A stretch of DNA of 64,000 bases from Nonomuraea fuscirosea (GTDB lineage: Bacteria; Actinomycetota; Actinomycetes; Streptosporangiales; Streptosporangiaceae), in the NCBI RefSeq assembly GCF_003001935.1, contig NZ_PVNG01000019.1:1-64000 (forward strand), in the 5' to 3' direction. Shown here piece after piece: positions 1 through 7,963 of the stretch. Under the pieces are notes generated by a model, which was given only the letters and a program-made list of their open reading frames with translations, did not search any database and was not told the origin of the DNA. Within the stretch, counting starts at the first letter, position 1, and the number at the start of each line of letters is the position of its first letter. A program made the translations under genes and the position numbers.

Positions 1-1
1 C

Positions 2-115
2 GATGCCCTGGAGGCCTGGCTGCGCTCCCACCCCGGGGTCGAGATCGTGTGCCGCGACGGATCGGGCGCCTACGGCGAGGCGATTCGACGCGCCTTGCCG
101 GACGCGGTGCCCGGA
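2..115 (+). pseudogene. ISL3-family transposase fragment
   Basis: Reading frame 2 from the window edge gives about 38 residues that match the catalytic-core style of ISL3 transposases: an HPGVE-type strand, then VCRDGSGAYGEAIRRALPDA. The Asp after VCR is the likely second catalytic Asp. The similarity stops near base 115 and the frame runs into unrelated sequence, so this is an internal scrap. It is cut by the window on the left and by another mobile fragment on the right. Family assignment is by eye. Confidence 0.6.
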
Positions 116-117
116 AC

Positions 118-290
118 GACAGCCCGACCGGGTCCGCGAGGAGCTGCTCAAGCACGCCACCGTCTCCTCGATCGCCCGGCTGCTGAACGTCAGCCGCTCC
201 ACGATCTACAAGTACGTGCCCGAACTCGCCACGGGCCACCCCGCCGCCGAACGGCCAACGGTGCGAGCCGAGCTGGAAGCGGGACACTGA
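118..290 (+). pseudogene. Serine resolvase/invertase C-terminal HTH fragment
   Basis: Frame 3 encodes a helix-turn-helix typical of the C-terminus of Tn3-type resolvases: LLKHATVSSIARLLNVSRST followed by IYKYVPEL, ending in a stop at 290. The catalytic serine domain is absent and the upstream sequence in the other frame is an ISL3 scrap. This is therefore a broken resolvase tail. It could be the resolvase of the Tn3-like element whose transposase lies at 7981, but the 7 kb between them argues for a separate remnant. Confidence 0.55.
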
Positions 291-397
291 TTCCCCGGAT
301 CAGCGCCTACTTGGCGGCTGGTGGCGCATTGGTTAACGGCACCTTGGGGTTGAGGACGAAGCCCGCAGAAATGAGCGGCAGCGCGGTACGGAGGAGG

Positions 398-835
398 TCA
401 TGTCGTAGTAGGCGTGGTGGCCGAAGCGGATGGCGGCCGTTGCCAGGGAGCCTCGGGGTCGGCCAGCGTTTCGAGGATAAGTTCGCACCACGTGATGGCC
501 GCGTTGGCTGCTAGATGGGCATGCCGAGGGCGGAGCGCGTGTCGGGCGCTGGCGGGACCGTAGCCGGTGCCGTAGCCGCTGTTGCGCAGTTCGGCGACGC
601 CAAGGGCGATGGCGCTGGCGCTTCCCAAGATTTTCTTGATCGGCGACAGCTTGATCGCTTCCGCCTTGCGGTCGCTGCCCTCCCTGGACCCAGTCCAGGG
701 AGGGCAGCGCGTCGTTCAACTGCGCCAGGGCGCTGTCATCTCCTCGCGCAGGCTGTCGCAGAACTCGGTCGGGTCCAGGGGCTTGCGGGGGCGGGCCACC
801 CCTTGGTGCTTACGGGCCGGTCTGGGTGAGCACGA
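398..835 (-). pseudogene. Abortive-infection C-terminal (Abi_C) protein remnant
   Basis: On the minus strand about 70 residues match the Abi_C domain: LGSASAIALGVAELRN, a GTGYG-type loop, RPRHAHLAANAA, then ITWCELILETL. In related proteins this C-terminal domain follows a variable N-terminal part in phage-defence-associated genes. The upstream part (about 630-835) is recognisable only in pieces in other frames, for example DPTEFCDSLREEM and ALAQLNDALPSLD, so at least two frameshifts are present. One coincides with a perfect 15-bp hairpin at 675-707. No intact start is visible. Domain call fairly sure; role of the intact ancestor inferred. Confidence 0.6.
675..707. repeat. Perfect 15-bp inverted repeat with 3-nt loop
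   Basis: CTGCCCTCCCTGGAC at 675-689 is followed by CCA and by its exact reverse complement at 693-707. It lies inside the Abi_C remnant at the point where the reading frame is lost. It looks more like a templated inverted duplication than a terminator, since no T-run follows. Confidence 0.8.
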
Positions 836-961
836 CGATGACGTGGAGCATGCCAATGATGGGTTCTTGGGGGCTGGGTAAGGTTCCGGCTCTGGCCGAA
901 CGTCGCGCAGCCATGTGCGTGGGCTTGGAGGAGCGAGGCGGGGAGAGGAGTGGTCTAGCGT

Positions 962-1567
962 TCAACTGCCGAGGGCGCGCTTTTGTGGGTGGATCGTCTC
1001 GCCGCGGGCGAGCATGTCAACGAACTGGGTGATACGGCGGGCTCGGGTCTCGGCGCGTTTGGCGTTCGTGATCCGATAGAGAATGGCGTAGCGGTTTTGG
1101 GAGGTGAGGATGTCGAACATCGCTTGTGCCTGGGGTTTCGCGGCCAATGCGGCGGCCAGGTCGGCTGGTACCTCGATGCCGGCTTGTCCCGCGTAGGCCG
1201 TGTCCCAGCGGCCGTCGGCCTTGGCGCGTTGGACCTCGGCCATTCCGGCCGGATGCATCCGGCCCTCGCCGATCAGACGGGTGACGATGGAAGCGTTCCG
1301 CGCTGACCAGGGACTTTGCCTTCCGCGAGGAGTGAAGCGCCGGCAGAAGGTGATCTCATCCCGCCGTCGTAGCCGGCCATCGATCCAGCCGTGGCACAGG
1401 GCTTCGTCGAGCGCCTGGTCATAGGTCAGGCTGGTGGGCCGGGTCGTGTTCTGCTTGGCGAGGACCAGCCACACCCCTGCCGAGCTGTCGTGGTGCCTGC
1501 TGAGCCACTCCCGCCAGGCTCGGGCATCGGCAACGGTCAGTTCCAGTAGTTCGTTGCTCATCGTCAT
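962..1567 (-). CDS. YdeI/OmpD-associated family protein
   Basis: A 201-residue protein with the YdeI fold signature: an N-terminal LTVADARAWREWLSRHHDSS segment, then WLVLAKQNTT, YDQALDEALCHGWIDGR and FTPRGRQSPWSARN, and a C-terminal OmdA-like helical part ending near ILYRITNAKRAETRARRI. Proteins of this family are cytosolic and poorly characterised; no enzymatic activity is assigned. The start was chosen at the ATG after AGGGGC; an ATG two codons on (1561) is equally possible. It stands alone, convergent with nothing obvious upstream, and looks intact and native in composition. Confidence 0.85.
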   Translation of the reverse strand: MTMSNELLELTVADARAWREWLSRHHDSSAGVWLVLAKQNTTRPTSLTYDQALDEALCHGWIDGRLRRRDEITFCRRFTPRGRQSPWSARNASIVTRLIGEGRMHPAGMAEVQRAKADGRWDTAYAGQAGIEVPADLAAALAAKPQAQAMFDILTSQNRYAILYRITNAKRAETRARRITQFVDMLARGETIHPQKRALGS

Positions 1568-1737
1568 TGTGCCCCTGATGATCATCAAAGGGATGGTTGT
1601 CGGCGGTCACCCGAAGGTGAGAGCCCAGAACGGGGCCTGCCGGCAGTGGCGCTGGATCGGCCAGCGGTGGAGCCGGCCGATCTCGTCCTTCGCCACGTCG
1701 CCACCGCGTCCTCTGGACGGATGACGGCCGCCCGCCT

Positions 1738-2187
1738 TCACCAGGCCTTGCCAGCCTGCTCCCGGATCGTGTGGTTGATCCGGTTGAAGAAGTTGGTGAT
1801 GGCGATGTTCAAGATGATCGCCGACATCTGCTTCTCGTCGAAGTGGGTGGCAGCGGCGTCCCAGATCTCGTCGGTCACGCCCGGCGCGCCGTCCTGGATT
1901 CGGGTGGCGGCCTCGGTCAGCGCGAGCGCTGCCCGCTCCTCCTCGGTGAAGAACGGGGTCTCGCGCCAGGTGACCACGCTGTGCAGCCGCTCGTCGGTCT
2001 CTCCATGCTTCTTCGCCGACTGGACGCCGGCGAACACACACGGGCTGCAGCCGTTGATCTGGCTGGCCCGCAGATGGACCAGCTCGAGCACGAGCGGGTC
2101 GACGCCACCGGCGTGAATCGCCTTCTGGAGATGCTGGACCGCTGTGATCACGTCGGAATTCGCCACGCTCTTCATGCGTGCTTCCAT
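1738..2187 (-). CDS. Carboxymuconolactone decarboxylase/AhpD-like protein
   Basis: 149 residues with the AhpD-like CxxC centre: RASQINGCSPC with Cys47 and Cys50, followed by KKHGETDERLHSV. In AhpD-type peroxidases the motif is CxxCxxxH; here the His position is Gly54, so the usual proton-relay residue is missing and peroxidase chemistry is uncertain. An AAGGAG box lies 8 nt before the ATG. The gene is divergent from the WYL regulator at 2361 across 173 bp, which suggests that regulator controls it. Likely a cytosolic thiol-dependent antioxidant or an unassigned member of the family. Confidence 0.88.
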   Translation of the reverse strand: MEARMKSVANSDVITAVQHLQKAIHAGGVDPLVLELVHLRASQINGCSPCVFAGVQSAKKHGETDERLHSVVTWRETPFFTEEERAALALTEAATRIQDGAPGVTDEIWDAAATHFDEKQMSAIILNIAITNFFNRINHTIREQAGKAW

Positions 2188-2360
2188 CAGTGTTGCTCCT
2201 TCATCGGTTACCTCGGCCCGTCCGGTTCCGTCATCTAACGCACCTTGGCGGAGGTCATCGTCGTCATGGACCTTTCGGCCGAGGAGTTCTCGGTCATGCC
2301 GGCGACGTTACGGTATGACCCGGTCAGAAACGGTCCTGGTTATCGAGCAGACTGTCAGCC

Positions 2361-3311
2361 ATGGTCAACACCTCGGCGCGGCTGCTGCAGTTGCTGTCTT
2401 TGCTGTCAACGCGGCAGTCCTGGACGTGCGCTGATCTGGCCGCCCAACTGGAGATCACCGAACGGACGGTTCGCAGGGACATCGCCCGGCTACGTGAACT
2501 CGGCTACGGCATCGAATCGGAGATGGGCCCATGGGGCGGCTACCACCTCGGGCCCGGAACCAGCATTCCGCCACTGATCCTTGACGAGGAGGAGGCCCTC
2601 GCGGTCGCTGTCGGGCTGCGCACCGCCGCCTTCAGCGGAGTCTCCGGCAGCGACCAAGCAGCCCTGTCGGCGCTGCTGAAACTACGCCAGGTGCTGCCGG
2701 CCAGGATCGCCGACCGGCTCGGCGAGCTGGACGCCGCGTTCACCCACACCGCACGACCCGACGACAGCCAGATCTCCCCCGCGCTGCTCCTCGACCTGGC
2801 CACCGCGTGCCGGCGAGGCGAACGTACCCAGGTGACCTACCGCGACGGGGCCGGAACGACGTCCACCCGCCGGGTAGACCCCCACCGGCTCATCTACACC
2901 GGCCGCCGCTGGTATCTCCTCGCCTACGACCTGACGCGGCAGGACTGGCGTACCTTCCGTACCGATCGCATCATCGATGCCACAGCCACCGGGCAGGCCA
3001 CCGCCCTGCCCGACCCGCCAGATCCAGCACAGATGGTCAGCACGGGCATCGCGCTGAGGCCCTACCCGGTGCGGGTGACCATCCGCCTGGCCGTGCCGGC
3101 CGATGAGGCCCGCAGGCTGGTGCCACCAACGGTCGGCGTCCACCACCCGGACGGCGATGACGCCACGATCATCGACATCGGCGGGCCCGACGCCGACGGC
3201 CTGGCCCGCTACCTGCTCAGCCTCGGCCGGCCACTCCAGATACTGGACCCAGAAGAGGTCCGCCAGGCATTCCTCACCCGCACACAACAACTCCTCAACG
3301 ACAACCAGTAA
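2361..3311 (+). CDS. WYL-domain HTH transcriptional regulator (YafY/DeoR-like)
   Basis: 316 residues. Residues 1-60 form a winged HTH (SARLLQLLSLLSTRQSWTCA, then EITERTVRRDIARLRELGY). A linker is followed by the WYL domain near residues 140-230, with RVDPHRLIYTGRRWYLLAYD containing the WYL triad and DWRTFRTDRI. A C-terminal WCX-like segment ends the protein. WYL proteins sense small ligands or nucleic acids and regulate neighbouring genes. It is divergent from the AhpD-like gene at 1738-2187, its likely target. The start has only a weak ribosome-binding site. Intact. Confidence 0.9.
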   Translation: MVNTSARLLQLLSLLSTRQSWTCADLAAQLEITERTVRRDIARLRELGYGIESEMGPWGGYHLGPGTSIPPLILDEEEALAVAVGLRTAAFSGVSGSDQAALSALLKLRQVLPARIADRLGELDAAFTHTARPDDSQISPALLLDLATACRRGERTQVTYRDGAGTTSTRRVDPHRLIYTGRRWYLLAYDLTRQDWRTFRTDRIIDATATGQATALPDPPDPAQMVSTGIALRPYPVRVTIRLAVPADEARRLVPPTVGVHHPDGDDATIIDIGGPDADGLARYLLSLGRPLQILDPEEVRQAFLTRTQQLLNDNQ

Positions 3312-3824
3312 CACGAACACCCGCCGATCGCTGACACGGCTACCTGCAATGACGGATGTTGCCAGCCACCATGAAGTGCGAATTCGATCTTGACTGTCTC
3401 AATCGAGGTCCGCTCAACGAGACACGCCGCACTGCCGGTCCGCGAAGACGCGACCTGCGGAAACGCTGTCTCAGATAGGAGGTCCGCGCCGCCGGGACCT
3501 GGACGCCGGACTGGACAATCCCGCGCTGAACGCCACCGCGGAGGGTCGGACCGATGAACCGGGGATTCAGGAGGCAGGCGGGGCCATCGGCACCCAGCGG
3601 AGGCGCACGAAGCGCTCTATGCGGCCCGACCCGTTTTCCGCTGGAGACGCAGTGCCGCATCCCCACTGCGGCGATCCGCGCACCCCGCGCAGGGAACTGC
3701 ACCGCTGGCACTTCCTCGGCGTCGAGATCTGCCGGCGGTGCCGGCGGCGGGCAGGGTCGATTTGGCCGCCCCCGGGTAACCCTGGGTAAGGCTGAAGCCT
3801 GCCACCCAAAGCAGTCACATACAG
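3312..3824. other. Gene-poor gap between WYL regulator and TDO-like gene
   Basis: No supported gene. Short open frames exist on both strands but have no recognisable domain and no good ribosome-binding site. The WYL gene and the TDO-like gene are convergent here, so the gap should contain their terminators; I could not identify a clean hairpin with a T-run. Confidence 0.5.
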
Positions 3825-4673
3825 TCACATGGTCGTACGCGCGCTCCACAGTTCGGGGAAGACGGTCTGCTCCTCACCGCTGCGCAGCCAGTCGACAGCG
3901 GGCGTGTGGTAGTAGCCCGGCTTGTCGCCGAAGGTGCGCATGGTCACCGTCAGGTGTGCTTGCGTCCATCGATGGAAGCGATCGGCGACCTGGGTCAGCG
4001 CCTCGCCGAGGTCCCGAAGGTCAGTGAAGGATTCGTCGTGGTAGACCTGCACCCAAGCGGCCTCCACCTGAGGTTGTGCGACATACGGCTCGGCGAAGTC
4101 GCGGTGGACGGCCGAGTCCGGCACCGGCAGCCCTCTGCGCTGCAGTAGAGCCAGCACTTCGTCATAGAGGCTGGGCGCGCTGAGAGCCTCCTGCAGCCCT
4201 TGGTGGATCAGAGGCGTGGACCGGTGTGGCTCCAGCATCTCCGGGGACTTCTGTCCCAGCAGGAACACCAGGTGGCGGTACATGTAGGAGTGGACCGAGG
4301 AGGCCTCGCCCTTGCCGAGCTGGGCCTTGATGGGGTTCCAGTCCGCGGGTGTCATGTCCTCGTAGCTCTCCCAGGTGGCCTCGAGGGCACGCAGATGGCC
4401 CACGGTACGGCTCAGTGTGCGCAGGACCGCGGGCACATCATCAGCGCGGACTTCGCGTCGCGCTCTGCCGAGCTCATGGCAGAGCAAGCCGAAGTACAGC
4501 TCCATCACCTGGGAACTGATCAGGAAAGCCATCTCATAGGCGGTTTCCGTCATCGGGTGCTGCAAGGTGTGCAGCTGCCGAACCTGGAAGATATCGATGT
4601 AGCGGGTGGTCCCGCTGATCTCGCCGGAGGTGGCGGTTTCCGGGCGTAGATCGCGCCATGATTGGGTGAGCAT
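3825..4673 (-). CDS. Tryptophan 2,3-dioxygenase-superfamily protein (non-canonical)
   Basis: 282 residues. The all-helical TDO fold is indicated by AYEMAFLISSQVMELYFGLL (residues 45-64), SSVHSYMYRHLVFLLGQKSP (the substrate-carboxylate Arg region), and the C-terminal RWTQAHLTVTMRTFGDKPG with His240 at the proximal heme-ligand position. Two canonical features are lost: the distal His before the first helix motif is Ala, and the GTGGSSG substrate loop is replaced by a short GDKPGYY. It is therefore probably a heme enzyme of the TDO superfamily but perhaps not a Trp dioxygenase; related divergent members hydroxylate tryptophan or tyrosine in secondary metabolism. A GGGAGGG box precedes the ATG. 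It is divergent from the multicopper oxidase at 5087. Confidence 0.8.
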   Translation of the reverse strand: MLTQSWRDLRPETATSGEISGTTRYIDIFQVRQLHTLQHPMTETAYEMAFLISSQVMELYFGLLCHELGRARREVRADDVPAVLRTLSRTVGHLRALEATWESYEDMTPADWNPIKAQLGKGEASSVHSYMYRHLVFLLGQKSPEMLEPHRSTPLIHQGLQEALSAPSLYDEVLALLQRRGLPVPDSAVHRDFAEPYVAQPQVEAAWVQVYHDESFTDLRDLGEALTQVADRFHRWTQAHLTVTMRTFGDKPGYYHTPAVDWLRSGEEQTVFPELWSARTTM

Positions 4674-5086
4674 GGTATCCCTCCCTCTCCGAGGAGCACG
4701 GGTACCCGTCTGCTGTCACGGAAGGGGTAGACCTTTACGGTTCGGCCGGTTCACTAAAATTCTACGTCCGGAACGAAGGGCCCTGCCTGGTTCATCGCGG
4801 CCGGCGCCATCGGCCTGAGCCTGCGCCAGCTCCCCGCAGGCGGCCTCGGGCACAGGGGCCCGCACGCGCGTGTGCGCATCAACGCTCAGCCCACAGGACG
4901 ACGGATCGGACACCGATCTCGCCCCTCGACACCAGTGGCCGCAGGCCCCCGGGGGTCCCTCACCTGCGACGATTACCTATTGTCATACATTGAGGACTAA
5001 AAGCATGGAACATGTGCTGGGCCTGTTGCGAGACCGCCGCGTGCCAGCCCGGACCGCCAGGGGGACAGTAGAAGGGGGAGCACACC
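4674..5086. promoter_or_regulatory. 413-bp divergent intergenic region (TDO-like / multicopper oxidase)
   Basis: The two genes start back to back, so promoters for both must lie here. The rightmost 110 bp is notably AT-richer around 4970-5005 (CCTATTGTCATACATTGAGG), and TTGTCA with TACATT-like bases could be part of a promoter for the oxidase. The oxidase has a strong AAGGGGGAG box at 5071-5080. No clear palindrome or riboswitch was found. Confidence 0.35.
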
Positions 5087-6580
5087 ATGTCGATCGCTCG
5101 TCGCGACGTGCTCAAACTGGGCGGTGCGGCCCTGATGGCCGGCGGCGTGGCCAAGACGATCTCCGCCTTGGATCCCACCGCGACCGCGTCCGACTTCGCC
5201 TTGCTGGATAGGCTGACAGGCAGGGCCGATTACACGCTGCGTATCGGAACCGGGCTCGTCGAGCTCGCGCCCGACACGATCATCTCCACCACGACCTACA
5301 ACGGCCAGTTTCCCGGGCCGCTGATCCGCTTCACCGAGGGCCGCCCCGTCGTGGTGGACGTGCACAACGACACCGACACCCCTGAGCAGCTGCACTGGCA
5401 TGGTCAGATCGTTCCCGTCGATGTGGACGGGTCCGCGGAGGAGGGCACCCCCTACATCCCGGCCCACGGCATGCGGCGCCTGTCGTTCACTCCAGGACCA
5501 GCGGGGTTCCGCTTCTACCACACCCACGTGGTGCCCCGTAGCGATCTGTCCAAGGGCCAGTACACCGGCGAAGTAGGCCCCGTCTACATTGAACCCAGGA
5601 ACGAGGCCGGCGCCTACGATCAGGAAGTCTTCCTGACGTTGAAGGAATTTCTTCCTGTCTTCAGCCAAGGCGGGGACATGGCCCAGGACTTCCTGGCCGG
5701 TTCGATGGTGCCGGCGCTGCGGCAGCGGGGCGAGAAGGCGATGGCCGCCTCTCTGCGGCGGGGGATGCCGCACGGCTATGAGGTCGGCTACAGCGCCTTC
5801 AGCATCAACGGCCGCAAGCTGGGCCACGGCGAACCGATCAAGGTCAAGGCCGGGCAACGCGTGCTGTTCCACGTCCTGAACGGCAGCGCCACCGAGATCC
5901 GCAGCCTGGCCCTGCCCGGCCACACCTTCCGCATCGTCGCGCTGGACGGCAACCCGGTCTCACGACAGGCCGAGGTGCCGGTGTTGTGGATCGGCACCGC
6001 CGAACGCGTGTCCGCGCTGGTGGAGATGAACCATCCCGGCGTGTGGGTGCTGGGCGACCTGTCCGACGACGACCGCAAAAACGGCATGGGCACGGTGGTG
6101 CAGTACGCCGGCCGCAGCGGTACTCCGCAATGGAGCACGCCCGCCAAGTTCACCTGGGACTACCGCGCCTTCGCCCGGTCCGGCCCGCCGACCGCGCGGC
6201 CCGACCATGTCATGGACTTCCTGATCGACAAGCGCAACGCCGCCGACCAGGGATTCAACCTCTGGACCCTGAACGGCAAAGCGTTCGACATGCACACCAA
6301 CGAGCCGATCCTGCGGGTCCAGCGCGGCAAGCGCTACCGGTTGCGCTTCCGCAACGCCACCGACGACATCCACCCTCTCCACCTGCACCGCCACAGCTTC
6401 GACGTCACTCACATCGCCGGCACACCCGTCCACGGCCTGCTCAAGGATGTGGTCATGCTCGGCGGCTACCAGAGCCTCGATTTCGACTTCACCGCCGACC
6501 AGCCGGGGCTGTCGTTGTTCCACTGCCACCAGCAGATCCACATGGACTACGGATTCATGTTCCTGCTGCGCTGCACTTGA
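5087..6580 (+). CDS. Tat-exported multicopper oxidase (laccase-like)
   Basis: 497 residues. The N-terminus MSIARRDVLKLGGAALMAGG is a Tat signal (twin Arg 5-6). Copper ligands are in the expected order: HWHG at 103-106, HTH at 145-147, HPLHLH at 429-434 and HCHQQIH at 479-485, which together supply the type 1 and trinuclear type 2/3 sites. It should oxidise phenols, amines or metal ions with O2 outside the membrane. The axial type 1 position (five residues after His485) is Phe490, not the Met of CueO-like enzymes; Phe axial ligands are known from high-potential fungal laccases. Divergent from the TDO-like gene. Substrate unknown. Intact, with a good AAGGGGGAG ribosome-binding site. Confidence 0.92.
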   Translation: MSIARRDVLKLGGAALMAGGVAKTISALDPTATASDFALLDRLTGRADYTLRIGTGLVELAPDTIISTTTYNGQFPGPLIRFTEGRPVVVDVHNDTDTPEQLHWHGQIVPVDVDGSAEEGTPYIPAHGMRRLSFTPGPAGFRFYHTHVVPRSDLSKGQYTGEVGPVYIEPRNEAGAYDQEVFLTLKEFLPVFSQGGDMAQDFLAGSMVPALRQRGEKAMAASLRRGMPHGYEVGYSAFSINGRKLGHGEPIKVKAGQRVLFHVLNGSATEIRSLALPGHTFRIVALDGNPVSRQAEVPVLWIGTAERVSALVEMNHPGVWVLGDLSDDDRKNGMGTVVQYAGRSGTPQWSTPAKFTWDYRAFARSGPPTARPDHVMDFLIDKRNAADQGFNLWTLNGKAFDMHTNEPILRVQRGKRYRLRFRNATDDIHPLHLHRHSFDVTHIAGTPVHGLLKDVVMLGGYQSLDFDFTADQPGLSLFHCHQQIHMDYGFMFLLRCT

Positions 6581-6872
6581 CAACGACGCCGCCGGCGGCA
6601 GGTCATCGACCCGCCCGGAGAACTGCGGGTGGCCGAGCAGGATCAGATCAGCTCGATCGGACGGCTGGCGGCTTGACCCCGACCATGACCGGAAACGGGC
6701 TCAAGCCGCTGCCCATCGGCGGGCAATGGATCGCACCGCCGACGCGCGAGACCGGCGTGTCGCGGCGCCGATCCGGCCTCGCTGTAGTCCGGGGGAAATT
6801 TCCAACGGATTTGCCTGACCTGCGGCGATACACGGGCCTGGACGGCAGCCATGAGGCGTCTACGGTGGGATC

Positions 6873-7181
6873 ATGGGCGACGACGAGCCGAGGTTCGGCT
6901 ACGGCCAAGGGCGGCGGCCGCTGTGGAGCGAGCGCGATCGCGATGCCGAGCGAATCCGGGACGCACTGCGTGCTGCCGGGCTGATGGAGTTCAGCGACGG
7001 CCGGGCCGGGTTCGTGGTGGAGGGCGTGGGCGCGGAGCGGCCCTTCCTGGTGGCTTTCGCCGGGCCCACGAGCGGTGCCGGGGACCAGGTTGTCGCGTAC
7101 GCGGCAGCGTTGAGGGCGGCAGGAATGCGGGGCGAGCCCGACTCCGATGATGAGCAGACCCTGCTGGTGTGGCCGGCCTGA
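6873..7181 (+). CDS. Small hypothetical protein, 102 aa
   Basis: An acidic, well-composed ORF: MGDDEPRFGYGQGRRPLWSE, a helical DAERIRDALRAAGLMEF segment, a GFVVEGV strand, and an FLVAFAGPTSGAGDQVVAYA segment, ending DSDDEQTLLVWPA. GC-rich third positions fit a real gene. No domain recognised; no signal peptide or membrane helix. The end is just left of the degenerate zone that begins the mobile-element graveyard. Confidence 0.6.
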   Translation: MGDDEPRFGYGQGRRPLWSERDRDAERIRDALRAAGLMEFSDGRAGFVVEGVGAERPFLVAFAGPTSGAGDQVVAYAAALRAAGMRGEPDSDDEQTLLVWPA

Positions 7182-7351
7182 TGAGCGGTCGGCCGCCATG
7201 GTGTGGTGCGGTCAGCGGGGTGTTGGAGCGCGGAGTGCCGCAGCTGGTGCAGCGACCAGCCGGCCCCCGTGCGGGTCGAGCGCGGCGGAGGCCTGCTTGA
7301 ACAGGTACTCGGCGTCCCGCGGGCGTCACGGGAGCCGGGCTCAGGGTGGGG

Positions 7352-7639
7352 TCAGCGGTGGGTGATCCACCAGATGGATCGGGGCGGTGGCCAGAGCCGC
7401 TGACCAGCATCAAGGCGCACCGCCGAGCACGAAAGGAGTGACCGTGCCACCCCCACGGCCAAACGAAAAGGATGATCAGGTGGAAAACGCCGCGAAGACG
7501 AGTAGTTCACCCAACTCGACCAAGACCTGAGCCATCGAGGTCGGTGATCACGAAACGGGCGGCCGTTGCCCCACTGCGTCGGCAACGACGGCGCGATCCG
7601 CTCCCACGTCTGGTCCGACAACACCTGATCACGGGTCAC
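7352..7639 (-). pseudogene. IS5-family transposase N-terminal fragment
   Basis: The first 35 residues read LSDQTWERIAPSLPTQWGNG and RPFRDH, the opening of IS5-type transposases (LSDxxWERIxPLLPP...GRPWRDHR). The similarity is lost after about base 7535, and the remaining frame is low-quality sequence with no catalytic region. A remnant only. Confidence 0.6.
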
Positions 7640-7783
7640 GCGCCCAGCTCAGCGCCTCACCGGGGGAGTACGCCCCAGTTGACGGCACAGCCATGCCACT
7701 CGAGCCGCGATGGCGTCCTGCGAGAGCACGGCATGGGGAACCACGACGTCGAACCCGGCCCCCCGCTCGGGTCCGCGTCACCA

Positions 7784-7856
7784 GCCGCAAAGTAACTCTG
7801 AGTAACTGATACTGCGCGGTTGGCCATAGGTTCCGTCGTGGGCCGGCCGCAAAGTA
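7784..7856. repeat. Two copies of GCCGCAAAGTA upstream of the Tn3-like transposase
   Basis: GCCGCAAAGTA occurs at 7784-7794 and again at 7846-7856. The first copy is followed by ACTCTGAGTAACTG, itself containing two AGTAACT units. The position just upstream of the transposase suggests part of the left terminal or resolution region of the Tn3-like element. I did not find a matching inverted copy downstream of 15107, so the transposon ends are not fixed. Confidence 0.4.
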
Positions 7857-7941
7857 GCAAAGCGTTATGTCTCCGGCGCGTTGCGTCGCTGTCACAAGTG
7901 CGACATACCAGGTAGCCGGATGGTTACAGCCCATGTTTCTC

Positions 7942-7963
7942 CTGACCTCTCGTTGGAGGTCAG
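7942..7963 (+). terminator. Hairpin in front of the Tn3-like transposase
   Basis: CTGACCTC (7942-7949), loop TCGTTG, GAGGTCAG (7956-7963), with further partial pairing outside. It ends 17 bp before the transposase ATG and overlaps the ribosome-binding region, so it could act as an attenuator or translational block rather than a terminator. Confidence 0.45.

Noticed and set aside
3550..3790. A small plus-strand protein with an EICRRCRRR stretch
   Set aside because: No ribosome-binding site, no recognised family and poor codon pattern.
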